Assembly (NCBI RefSeq): GCF_014652455.1
Contig: NZ_BMYV01000002.1
Span: forward strand, 682,001 to 746,000
Reading direction: 5' to 3'
Length of the DNA stretch: 64,000 nucleotides
DNA from: Litorimonas cladophorae
Lineage (GTDB): Bacteria; Pseudomonadota; Alphaproteobacteria; Caulobacterales; Maricaulaceae
This document shows positions 35,548 to 43,434 of this stretch, piece after piece. Under the pieces are notes generated by a model. It was not told the DNA's origin. It ran no database searches and worked only from the letters and a program-made list of their open reading frames with translations. The position numbers and the translations under genes are program-made. Position 1 is the first letter of the stretch. Every line of letters begins with the position of its first letter.

Positions 35548-37785
35548 TCACGCGTTCAGAGATAAAATGTCTTGATGTTCTGTGAGTTGCTGCACGGCCA
35601 TGGCCAGATTTGCAGCCTCTTTTTGGTTGAAGACTTTGAATCCCGCAAAGTGAACGCCCAGCAAGTCCCCCGTGCGGATATCCAGCAAGGGCGAGCCTGA
35701 ATTGCCGCCCAATGTCGAGGCATTGTGGCAAATGGCGGGCATGGTGAAACTCGTGTCATCATCGATACTGACAGAAGCCCGAACCCCAAAGGGTGTGTCC
35801 GTGTCTGTGCTGTGCCTGAAAATCTGACCTTGACTGATGCGTTTCACGGCAAAGACGGGATCATCCTCAACCACGGATAAAATCTCGGGATCATTCGGCG
35901 TATGTGTGTCGGGATAGCCGATAACAATGATCTCTCGCGTGTCGAGATCATCCGCCTCTATCGGCTTGAACGCGATGGGTTTGCGGTTTGTGACGGGCCG
36001 CGCCAGCGTGAAAATTGCGATATCTAGGCTGGGGATGAGGCGTGGCGGTGTTCCGTCAAAAGGTACGAAATCCGAATGGTTCGACCCTTTCTCCGCAATG
36101 AATTCTATCCCGCCAGGATCGTTCTCTGACATGAGGTAATGCCCGTAGAGGCCGAAGACGTGACGATTGGTCAACACGTGCCTGTCGGAAATCAGGAAGC
36201 CCGTTCCGAAAGAATAGTCTTCCGCACTGGGCACGCCGACTTGTGCAAACCCAATCCGCCCCGTCGCGAGATATCCCTCCCGCAGAACAGAATAAGGACC
36301 CGTCAGGCTTTGCAATTGTGACGCCGTTAGCTTCGCAGAGGCCGTCAGGGGGGCCGACACATGGGTGGCCAGCAAGGGGCTGGCAGGGAAGACAACCCCT
36401 GCCGGCGCAACCCGCTTTAATCCCAAGCGGGTGCGGGTTAGCTGTTCTGTCGTTTGGATGGCGATTTTTTTGGCCTTGGACGACATTACAAATTTCAAGA
36501 CCACCGCCGCGAAGATGAGCAAGCCTGCTATGGCGATCCAAAAGCGAGTGCCAAATGTCGAAGGGAGTTGGCTTCTCAGGGTCGCGTGTTCCGCCTCCCA
36601 AGCTTCAATCTGTGACAGGGTTATCGGCTCCGGCGGGGAAAGGGTTTGTGTCGTTTGTTCGATATTCTCCAGGGCTTGCCGCGTCTGAGAAATAGCGTCG
36701 GCCATCACAGTGATGTTGACGCCGCTGGCTTCGCTTTCTCTCTGAAGCTCCGTGATTTGCGTTTTGAGGGTGGTTACTTCATTTTCGGCTGCGGTGAGAT
36801 TTTGGGTGAACGTCAGCGCGGCGGCCTGGGTTTTTGCAGTCGCCATCGCGCTAGAAAGACGATCAATCTCGGCTTTTAATTCTGGGATTTTCGACACCTC
36901 GGAAGCCCGAGATAAAACTTGGGTCTCACTGATTAGAATATTCAGGCGCGACAGGATAGCATCCTCTGTCGACGTGTTCGCGATATGGAAATCCATTTTA
37001 TCTTGGATATTCAGTCGCGTTTTATCCGCCGCAAAAGAGGCGTCCTCTAAAGCAAATTTAATTGCGTCAGGAAGCGTGAGATTAATCGTCACGGTGGCCT
37101 CTGCGGTCGCATTCTGCGGGTCCGTCACGACATAGGGCAGATCAAAACTTCCCGTGACGGAAGGTCGGTTTAATGTGAAGCCTCCATCCGCATCCAATGT
37201 TGCGGCTAGATCGGGCGTAACCGTTGCGCTTTGAGTTGCTCTTAATGCGTCTCCATCTGGGTCGGAATAAAGGCCGGAAATTTGGCCTCGAATTGGCATC
37301 GTCGAAGCTTCAAATTCGAAGCTACCATCACGTGCAAGGGGGGCTCTGTTTTCTATAACTGGCACAACGACTTCATTCTGCTCGTTTAAGGCCAACGCAG
37401 AACTTATGGAGGACGGCATGTCGCCAATGTCCCCCGCGTGCAAGCTGATAACCGAGAGCTGGACTTTTTGAAATCCGACAATGGGGTCTCGCAGGGAAAA
37501 CCCTTGTATTCGAGCCCCTAAAGGAAAGCGTTCAATATCGGTGGTGGCCAAAATTTCGCCATCAGGGCCAAAAAATTCGATTTGAAACGCGTGGAGTTTG
37601 GCGGTCTCGGTTAGATTATCATAGATAATCGTATAGGCATCTTCCAATTGGTAGAGTTTATTATAGGTCACTGGAACGTCTTTGATCGACGTTTGGGCCC
37701 AAGACATTGGAGCGCTTGTCAATAGCAGAAGAGCGCCGCCCCAAGCGATCATCAAGGCTCTTACCAGACCAATTTCCCTTAACAT
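35548..37785 (-). CDS. Membrane protein: Ig/cadherin-like exterior, coiled coil, TM, trypsin-like protease
   Basis: A 745-residue protein. A signal peptide ends near residue 30 (APMSWAQ). Residues 31-145 are beta-rich; about 145-240 resemble a cadherin/Ig-type repeat (SGLYSDPDGDALRATQ, YVVTDPQNATAEATVTINL); about 295-380 are coiled coil; 415-434 (FWIAIAGLLIFAAVVLKFVM) is a membrane helix followed by a Lys/Arg-rich stretch. The C-terminal 230 residues are a trypsin-like protease with the triad His542 (VLTNRHVFG), Asp588 (SLDIAIF) and Ser696 (GGNSGSPLL). The topology predicts the sensor outside and the protease in the cytosol, the reverse of DegP-type proteases. ATG 37785 has GGGGAAG upstream. 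Confidence 0.85.
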   Translation of the reverse strand: MLREIGLVRALMIAWGGALLLLTSAPMSWAQTSIKDVPVTYNKLYQLEDAYTIIYDNLTETAKLHAFQIEFFGPDGEILATTDIERFPLGARIQGFSLRDPIVGFQKVQLSVISLHAGDIGDMPSSISSALALNEQNEVVVPVIENRAPLARDGSFEFEASTMPIRGQISGLYSDPDGDALRATQSATVTPDLAATLDADGGFTLNRPSVTGSFDLPYVVTDPQNATAEATVTINLTLPDAIKFALEDASFAADKTRLNIQDKMDFHIANTSTEDAILSRLNILISETQVLSRASEVSKIPELKAEIDRLSSAMATAKTQAAALTFTQNLTAAENEVTTLKTQITELQRESEASGVNITVMADAISQTRQALENIEQTTQTLSPPEPITLSQIEAWEAEHATLRSQLPSTFGTRFWIAIAGLLIFAAVVLKFVMSSKAKKIAIQTTEQLTRTRLGLKRVAPAGVVFPASPLLATHVSAPLTASAKLTASQLQSLTGPYSVLREGYLATGRIGFAQVGVPSAEDYSFGTGFLISDRHVLTNRHVFGLYGHYLMSENDPGGIEFIAEKGSNHSDFVPFDGTPPRLIPSLDIAIFTLARPVTNRKPIAFKPIEADDLDTREIIVIGYPDTHTPNDPEILSVVEDDPVFAVKRISQGQIFRHSTDTDTPFGVRASVSIDDDTSFTMPAICHNASTLGGNSGSPLLDIRTGDLLGVHFAGFKVFNQKEAANLAMAVQQLTEHQDILSLNA

Positions 37786-37940
37786 GACTTCCCCATCACT
37801 CTTGCCTAGGTTTGAAAGGACTGTAATTCCAGCAAAAACCATGGATGACCATGACCGTCGTCACGGCAGTGAAAACAGATGGGCGTTACAAAGACGCATA
37901 TACGCTTTAATTCACCCGAAAAGACGTTAAGCCATTCACC

Positions 37941-39500
37941 ATGACTCTTCTACGCGAGCATAATTATATCCAGAACTACGAAGCTGGAATGGAGGGGCTT
38001 AAAGCTGAGCCTCATAATAGGTCGCTCCAACACCAAGTAGTTCTATCGCTTGCCCGCGCCGGTGCGTTGGATCTCGCCATCGCAGAATATGAGCGCTTTG
38101 GCCTGTTGAAGGTCGAAGGCAACGAAGACATTATGTCTCTGAACGGGCGTCTGTCAAAAGATCAGTATTTGCGGGCACCTCTGCCGGAACGGCAGGCTTT
38201 CGCGCGCGAGGCAATGGAAAAATATGAGACCGCGTTTCGACAAACGCAGGGATATTATTCCGGTATCAATAGCGCGACCATGGCCCTTATGGCGGACGTG
38301 CCCGAAGCGACTGTCTTGGCCCGTGTCGCTGCGGTCGAAGAAATATTACCTGAACCTGACAGTTTAACACCAACGGACCATTATTTCATTCAGGCCACGC
38401 GCGCCGAATGTGCGCTGCTCAAAAAGGACTTCACTTCGACCAGTCTGTATTTACAGGCGGCAATTGCATTTGATCCGCTTAATTATGCTGCACACGCCAC
38501 GACCCTCAAACAATTTGAAATGATCTTGGAAAAGCGAGGGACGTCAAAAGATTGGTTGACGCCTTTCAGACCGCCACGTCCGGTTCATTTTGGGGGACGA
38601 ATGCGCCTTCATTTAACGGACACTCAAGAAGATGACCTGAGAACCCAGGCTATTGATTCAATCCAACGCTGTGATGTGGGGGCGGGTTATGGTGCTCTTG
38701 CGGCAGGGTCGGACATCATACTGGCCGAAGCGCTATTGTCAGAGGGCGCTGCGCTGCATGTCGTTCTACCTTGTCCCAAAGACCGTTTTATCGAGCACTC
38801 TGTGCGTCCATTTGGTGTGTCATGGCTTGAGAGATTTGAAACCTGTCTTGACCGGGCTTCATCATTAAAGATTTTAGCAGTCGACGGGCCATGGCCGGAC
38901 GAAGAAATTAATCGTCTGTCCGGGTTAGTCGCCATGGGGCAGACGATCCTTTGGGGGCAGTCCATGCGGGTCCAGCCAGCCCAAATTTTGATTTGGAATG
39001 CAAACGAAACGACGTCCTATACGGCAATGCATGCGGCGGATTGGGCTAAAGCTGGACACACGCAAATCACCCTAAAGTTCCCTCAGGCTGGGACGCCGTC
39101 CGCCGAAAAAGCGGAAAATGAAACGCCGCCTCAACAATCTCTGGCTTCGTCCACAATCTTCGCGCTTCAACGATCTGGTGATGGTTCAACGCATAAATTT
39201 AAAACCGTTGTAGAGGCCGTCCGAACGGCATTGAACTTGCGGGCAGAAGATCCTGACGCGCAAGTGGCGCTGGATGTGCACCTATCCGCCAATCATCATT
39301 CCCACCTATTGCAGAGCATGGTGGAGCGAGGATCGCCGCAAAGCCTATTAGCGTCAGAGAATTTTGCGAGTCTTTTAGCCTATTCGCAAGGCGACCGATT
39401 TAAAATCACTTTCGCAGGTCTTGTCGAGGATGATGCGGGTGGGTCGTTTCGATGTTATGCTATCGACACAACGTCAACCTCAGACGATCGCACGCCGTAG
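37941..39500 (+). CDS. TRAFs-binding-like helical repeat plus SLOG-like domain protein
   Basis: A 519-residue soluble protein. Residues about 1-205 are TPR-like and resemble the TRAFs-binding (DUF4071) region: ALDLAIAEYERFGLLKVEGN, LNGRLSKDQYL, EKYETAFRQ, GYYSGINSATMALM. Residues about 212-320 resemble a SLOG/Rossmann-like domain: a GYGALAAGSDIILAEALLSE segment, ALHVVLPCPKDRFIEHSV, then SWLERFETCLDRASS. Such domains are thought to bind or process nucleotides in signalling and conflict systems. The C-terminal 190 residues are unassigned. It is divergent from the protease gene (155 bp between starts) and its end overlaps the Crp/Fnr gene by 21 bp. Family assignment is from remembered patterns. 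Confidence 0.75.
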   Translation: MTLLREHNYIQNYEAGMEGLKAEPHNRSLQHQVVLSLARAGALDLAIAEYERFGLLKVEGNEDIMSLNGRLSKDQYLRAPLPERQAFAREAMEKYETAFRQTQGYYSGINSATMALMADVPEATVLARVAAVEEILPEPDSLTPTDHYFIQATRAECALLKKDFTSTSLYLQAAIAFDPLNYAAHATTLKQFEMILEKRGTSKDWLTPFRPPRPVHFGGRMRLHLTDTQEDDLRTQAIDSIQRCDVGAGYGALAAGSDIILAEALLSEGAALHVVLPCPKDRFIEHSVRPFGVSWLERFETCLDRASSLKILAVDGPWPDEEINRLSGLVAMGQTILWGQSMRVQPAQILIWNANETTSYTAMHAADWAKAGHTQITLKFPQAGTPSAEKAENETPPQQSLASSTIFALQRSGDGSTHKFKTVVEAVRTALNLRAEDPDAQVALDVHLSANHHSHLLQSMVERGSPQSLLASENFASLLAYSQGDRFKITFAGLVEDDAGGSFRCYAIDTTSTSDDRTP

Positions 39501-40124
39501 GGCGTCGGGGTCCAATATGACGAGGGCCCCGGGCTCGCGGGTGACAATATTCTTTTTCTGAAGTTCGCTGACAGTCCGCGAAACTGTTTCGCGGGTTGAA
39601 TTAACCCTTTGGGCCAGCTCAACAAAAACGGGGCTGGGGCGAATGATCAAATTTCCCGGCATGATCCCGATGATACGTGACAAACGAGAGAGTTCGGCAC
39701 AAATTCTGCCTTTTGTCGACAGTGTAAACGCCTCTATCAATCGAGAGGTCATCCCATCCAGCCGCGCTGCAAGGTCTTTTGCTAAGGTCGCGTTTAGCCC
39801 GTGCTCTGTCGACAGTAAGTCCTGCATGACGGGGACGCTGACGCGGATGATGTTGACGTCTGTCTCAGCACTGATTTCGAAACGGACCGGCGAGTTTGTA
39901 AGCAATGAGGTGTGACCCAGAAACTCGCCCGCTTGAAAGTGCCCCACCCATGTCGCATCGCCATTTTCGGAATAGGCGACCGCTTTGGCTTTCCCTGACA
40001 AAACATACCCGACGAAATCAATGGGTTCCCCCTGCAACGCAATAATCTCTTCGGCGGCATAGTGCTTTTGCGATGTTCGGTCGGAGATCGAACTATACCA
40101 TACGTCTTGATCAGGGCCCATCAT
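39480..40124 (-). CDS. Crp/Fnr-family transcription regulator
   Basis: A 214-residue regulator with an N-terminal cyclic-nucleotide-binding fold and a C-terminal winged helix (ELAQRVNSTRETVSRTVSEL, the canonical recognition helix). There is no N-terminal Cys cluster, so it is not an oxygen-sensing Fnr. The ligand pocket segment reads GEFLGHTSLLTNSPVRFEIS, whereas cAMP-binding Crp has GELG and RS at these points, so the ligand may differ from cAMP. The 3' end overlaps the TRAF/SLOG gene by 21 bp on the opposite strand. It could control that gene set or the cbb3 cluster nearby. Confidence 0.88.
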   Translation of the reverse strand: MMGPDQDVWYSSISDRTSQKHYAAEEIIALQGEPIDFVGYVLSGKAKAVAYSENGDATWVGHFQAGEFLGHTSLLTNSPVRFEISAETDVNIIRVSVPVMQDLLSTEHGLNATLAKDLAARLDGMTSRLIEAFTLSTKGRICAELSRLSRIIGIMPGNLIIRPSPVFVELAQRVNSTRETVSRTVSELQKKNIVTREPGALVILDPDALRRAIV

Positions 40125-40341
40125 GCGACCACTCTAGCTACTCCCGTGAGATTTTATATCAAAAAATCGGGTTCCACTTGCGGGTTTTGATGGGATCTAG
40201 CGCATTTCAAGAAGGCCGAATCGGCGTTTTTCTTGGGCTATGGTTTTCCGGAATAAATGACAGGGTATCTGTTTTCGCTGTTGTCCCATCAGGCGTAGAA
40301 CGCTAACAGGAATTATCGCAATTTTAGACGCGGGAGCAAGC

Positions 40342-40575
40342 ATGACATATATTGCCAAACTGCTTGCGGCTGTTCTGCTTTTTTCTGCTATCACGTCATC
40401 GCCAGCTCAAGCGTCTGAAGACGGCTGGGTTGAAATCTCGATGTGTGGCGGCCAAATTATTTTATTGAATCTCGGGGGATCCAGCGATCCTGCGGATATG
40501 CCAAAACACCAGAACTCCGCGTGTCATGCAATTTGCGATGCACGCAAAGATTTGGATGATGGCGAAACGTCTTAG
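40342..40575 (+). CDS. Small exported Cys/His protein next to the cbb3 cluster
   Basis: A 77-residue protein with a signal peptide (residues 1-24, ending SPAQA). The mature part of about 50 residues carries Cys in SMCGGQ and the cluster HQNSACHAICD, that is Cys, His, Cys, His and Cys that could bind a metal such as copper or form a disulfide. I know similar small Cys/His proteins near copper and oxidase genes in alphaproteobacteria, but cannot name this one. It converges on ccoS with a 4-bp overlap of the two ends. Confidence 0.65.
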   Translation: MTYIAKLLAAVLLFSAITSSPAQASEDGWVEISMCGGQIILLNLGGSSDPADMPKHQNSACHAICDARKDLDDGETS

Positions 40576-40730
40576 TCGTCCACAATCGGATGATCGTCGT
40601 CGGTTAAAATACGGCTTGAGTCACCTTTTGGGTCATCAAACTGACCATCTCGAACAGACCAGAAAAATGCAATGAGTCCAGTTAGTCCCAATAGAAGGGC
40701 GAGCGGAATGAGCCAGAATAGCGCAGTCAT
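40572..40730 (-). CDS. ccoS: cbb3-type cytochrome oxidase assembly protein CcoS
   Basis: A 52-residue single-helix membrane protein. It begins MTALFWLIPLALLLGLTGLI and continues with the CcoS signature FFWSVRDGQFDDPKGDSSRI, ending in an acidic tail (LTDDDHPIVDD). CcoS is needed for insertion of heme and copper into the CcoN subunit. Its ATG overlaps the ccoI stop (ATGA, 40727-40730), the usual position as last gene of ccoGHIS. Confidence 0.92.
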   Translation of the reverse strand: MTALFWLIPLALLLGLTGLIAFFWSVRDGQFDDPKGDSSRILTDDDHPIVDD

Positions 40731-42955
40731 GTTTTCATCGGACGTAATGCGTTCAGTGTAACAATCATCGACGAGCCAGACATGGCGAGGGCGGCGACCA
40801 ATGGGTTCACGAACCCAAAGACGGCGAGCGGCACCGCAATAAAATTATAGAGAATAGCCGCGCCAAGGTTTTGGATAACACGACGTTTCGCATGTCGCGC
40901 AATCATGATGGCATCTGGAAGACCGCTTAATGAGTCATCCGCCAGAATAATGTCGGCAGCTGACCTGCTGATGTCAGAGGCAGTTGCAAGAGAGGCGGAG
41001 GCATGGGCATTGGCGAGCGCTGGCGCATCGTTCAATCCATCACCGACCATCAACGGCAATTTTCCATCTGCATTTAATGCCGTGAGAATTTCGAGTTTTC
41101 CCTTGGGGGAAACGCCGCCTTGTGCGTGATCAAGCCCCAATATTGAGGCAACCGCTTCGACGCTGGCTTGAGTGTCGCCCGATAGAATTTGTGAGGACAG
41201 GCCTAACGCGGAGATTCTGTCGATTGTGGATTTAGCTTCCGGGCGTAGGGCGTCTGAAAAAGCGAACATAACGGGTTTTTTCCCCTCGCGCTGTAACCAA
41301 CTTTGCGTGGACAGGCCATTGTCTGCGATCGACTCTCGCGCACCGAATTTCACGGTCTGTCCGTCAATCAACCCGGTCAGGCCAACGCCGGGCGTTTCCG
41401 TGACATCGATGGCTGTAAGTGGGCCAGCATAGATATGTAGGGATTTAGCGATGGGATGACGAGATTGCGCGCTCAAGGCTCCAGCAAATTGTAGATCAGC
41501 CGCCGAGATATCAGCCTTATTGTCCAATTGGAATTTTCCCTGCGTCAGCGTGCCCGTCTTGTCAAAGATAACCGACTTGATTTCGGCTAGACGTTCAAGT
41601 GCGTCCCCAGATTTCAGTAAAACGCCTTTCGCAAAAAGACGCCCACTGGCTACGATCTGAACCGCTGGTACGGCTAGTCCCAAAGCGCAAGGACAGGTGA
41701 TTATTAGAACGGCAATTGCGTTTAATGACGCTTGTCGGAGGGGCGCACCAAAGAGCAGCCACCCAATAAATGTGGCGATAGCTAGGGTATGGACAATGGG
41801 GACATAGGCTTGCGCGGCCTTATCCGCGATTTTGACAAAGCGGCTTTTACTTTGCTCTCCGGCTTGCACCAAGTTCGAAATTTCAGCGAGAAAGGAGTCC
41901 GTTTCCGCGGAAATGGCCGTGACCGTGAGGGGGTTGGTGAGGTTCACCATGCCAGAGTAAATGATGTCAGACGGATTTTTGAGGACTGGAAGCGTTTCGC
42001 CTGTTGCGAGTTGGGTGTCGATTTCTGACGACCCGGATATGATTTCTGCGTCTACGGGAATACGTTGACCCGCGGGGATCAATAATGTGTCGCCGGGAGA
42101 GACACGGCGGGTCGGGATCGTTTCTAACCTGCCGTCGGGCAAAATCCGCGTCGCCGAGGTGCTTTGCATCGCCGCTAGGCGCTGGGCCGCTTCACCGGTT
42201 TTATGACGTAGTTTTGCGTCTAAATATCGCCCGATAAGCAAAAGGAATAGCAACATAACGGCCGCGTCGAAATAGGTGTCGGGGTTGCCATTTACTGTTT
42301 CATAGAGGCTCAAGCCGCAGGCGAGCAGAACTGCCAAAGATATTGGCACGTCCATATTGGTTTGACGGTTTTTAAGAGCGCCCCAAGCCGATCGAAAGAA
42401 CGGCTGTCCCGCATAGGTCACGGCGGGAAGGGCAATCAGTGCGGATATCCAATGGAAGGCAGTGCGCGTTGATTCTGTCATCTCGCCGCCGCCGCTCCAG
42501 ACGGCGATTGACAGCAGCATAACATTGGTGGCCGCGAACCCAGCTACGGCCACCGCCTTTAGGAGACGTCTCAAATCTGTTTCCGATTGGGACTGCGCGA
42601 CATTAATTTCATAGGGGGCGGCGCCATATCCCAGATCGCTGAGGCATTGAACTATCGCCTGAACAGAGAGAGCGCTCTGCGTCCACTCTACGTGCAGGCG
42701 CATCGTTGATAAGTTCATACGGACCGTTCGTACGCCATTTAACTCGCCTATACCACGTTCAATTTTTGCGAGGCATCCGCCGCAATGTGCACCTTGAACA
42801 ATCAGGTCGATTGAAGCCAAATCATTCTTCACCGTAACGAAGTCGTCGAGCGCCAGATCAGCGCCAAACGGGTCGGTTTCTCGAATGGGCGTGTCTTGAA
42901 GACCAGACGGACAGCCTTCGACGTCTGCCGCGCGGTCGGGCGTTACTTTGTCCAT
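40727..42955 (-). CDS. ccoI: Copper-transporting P1B-type ATPase of cbb3 assembly
   Basis: A 742-residue CopA2/FixI-type ATPase that exports copper for oxidase maturation rather than for detoxification. From the N-terminus: an HMA-like domain with GAHCGGCLAKIERG (Cys-Gly-Gly-Cys), eight predicted helices, the TM metal site CPCALGLAVP, the phosphorylated Asp in IFDKTGTLTQG and the hinge VGDGLNDAPALANA. Its start lies 13 bp inside the end of ccoH and its stop overlaps ccoS, in a compact operon. Confidence 0.95.
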   Translation of the reverse strand: MDKVTPDRAADVEGCPSGLQDTPIRETDPFGADLALDDFVTVKNDLASIDLIVQGAHCGGCLAKIERGIGELNGVRTVRMNLSTMRLHVEWTQSALSVQAIVQCLSDLGYGAAPYEINVAQSQSETDLRRLLKAVAVAGFAATNVMLLSIAVWSGGGEMTESTRTAFHWISALIALPAVTYAGQPFFRSAWGALKNRQTNMDVPISLAVLLACGLSLYETVNGNPDTYFDAAVMLLFLLLIGRYLDAKLRHKTGEAAQRLAAMQSTSATRILPDGRLETIPTRRVSPGDTLLIPAGQRIPVDAEIISGSSEIDTQLATGETLPVLKNPSDIIYSGMVNLTNPLTVTAISAETDSFLAEISNLVQAGEQSKSRFVKIADKAAQAYVPIVHTLAIATFIGWLLFGAPLRQASLNAIAVLIITCPCALGLAVPAVQIVASGRLFAKGVLLKSGDALERLAEIKSVIFDKTGTLTQGKFQLDNKADISAADLQFAGALSAQSRHPIAKSLHIYAGPLTAIDVTETPGVGLTGLIDGQTVKFGARESIADNGLSTQSWLQREGKKPVMFAFSDALRPEAKSTIDRISALGLSSQILSGDTQASVEAVASILGLDHAQGGVSPKGKLEILTALNADGKLPLMVGDGLNDAPALANAHASASLATASDISRSAADIILADDSLSGLPDAIMIARHAKRRVIQNLGAAILYNFIAVPLAVFGFVNPLVAALAMSGSSMIVTLNALRPMKT

Positions 42956-43434
42956 AGGTCATGCTGGAAGTTAAATGTGTCTGCCCCGTCTGTAGCCGTG
43001 GCGCGTAATTGCCATTGGCCCGAAGGCAGAGGTTCAACCATCTCATATTGACCTGACTTTGTTTCGACAAAGCTGACGGTCTTATCCATTTTCGTGTCTG
43101 TCGGATGGCGGAGTGTGCCCGAAATGTCGAGGTTTGCGAGGGGCGAGGATTTTTTCTTCAAAGCAACGATGACACGAGGCGAATCCGTTTCTGTATTAAT
43201 AACGTTGTAGCTCGCACTCCAACCCAGTTGACCTTCGGCGCGGCGCGTTTCTAGCTGTTGGTTATATTCCAAACCTTGTCGATAAGAGCCTTTAACATCT
43301 TCGCCACGGAAGGACGTAACCGCTGCGGTTATGAAGTAAGCATTGATCGCGAAGATAACGCCGAAAAACGCAACAACCATCAACAAGACATGCCGTCCTG
43401 TGAGCTCTTTTTGTTTTTTCTCTTGCTTGGCCAC
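42943..43434 (-). CDS. ccoH: cbb3 oxidase assembly protein CcoH (FixH)
   Basis: A 163-residue protein with one N-terminal membrane helix (HVLLMVVAFFGVIFAINAYF) and a periplasmic beta-rich domain (SYRQGLEYNQQLETRRAEGQ, the typical FixH opening). It interacts with CcoN and CcoI during assembly. Its start shares one base with the ccoG stop and its end overlaps ccoI by 13 bp. Confidence 0.9.
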   Translation of the reverse strand: MAKQEKKQKELTGRHVLLMVVAFFGVIFAINAYFITAAVTSFRGEDVKGSYRQGLEYNQQLETRRAEGQLGWSASYNVINTETDSPRVIVALKKKSSPLANLDISGTLRHPTDTKMDKTVSFVETKSGQYEMVEPLPSGQWQLRATATDGADTFNFQHDLWTK

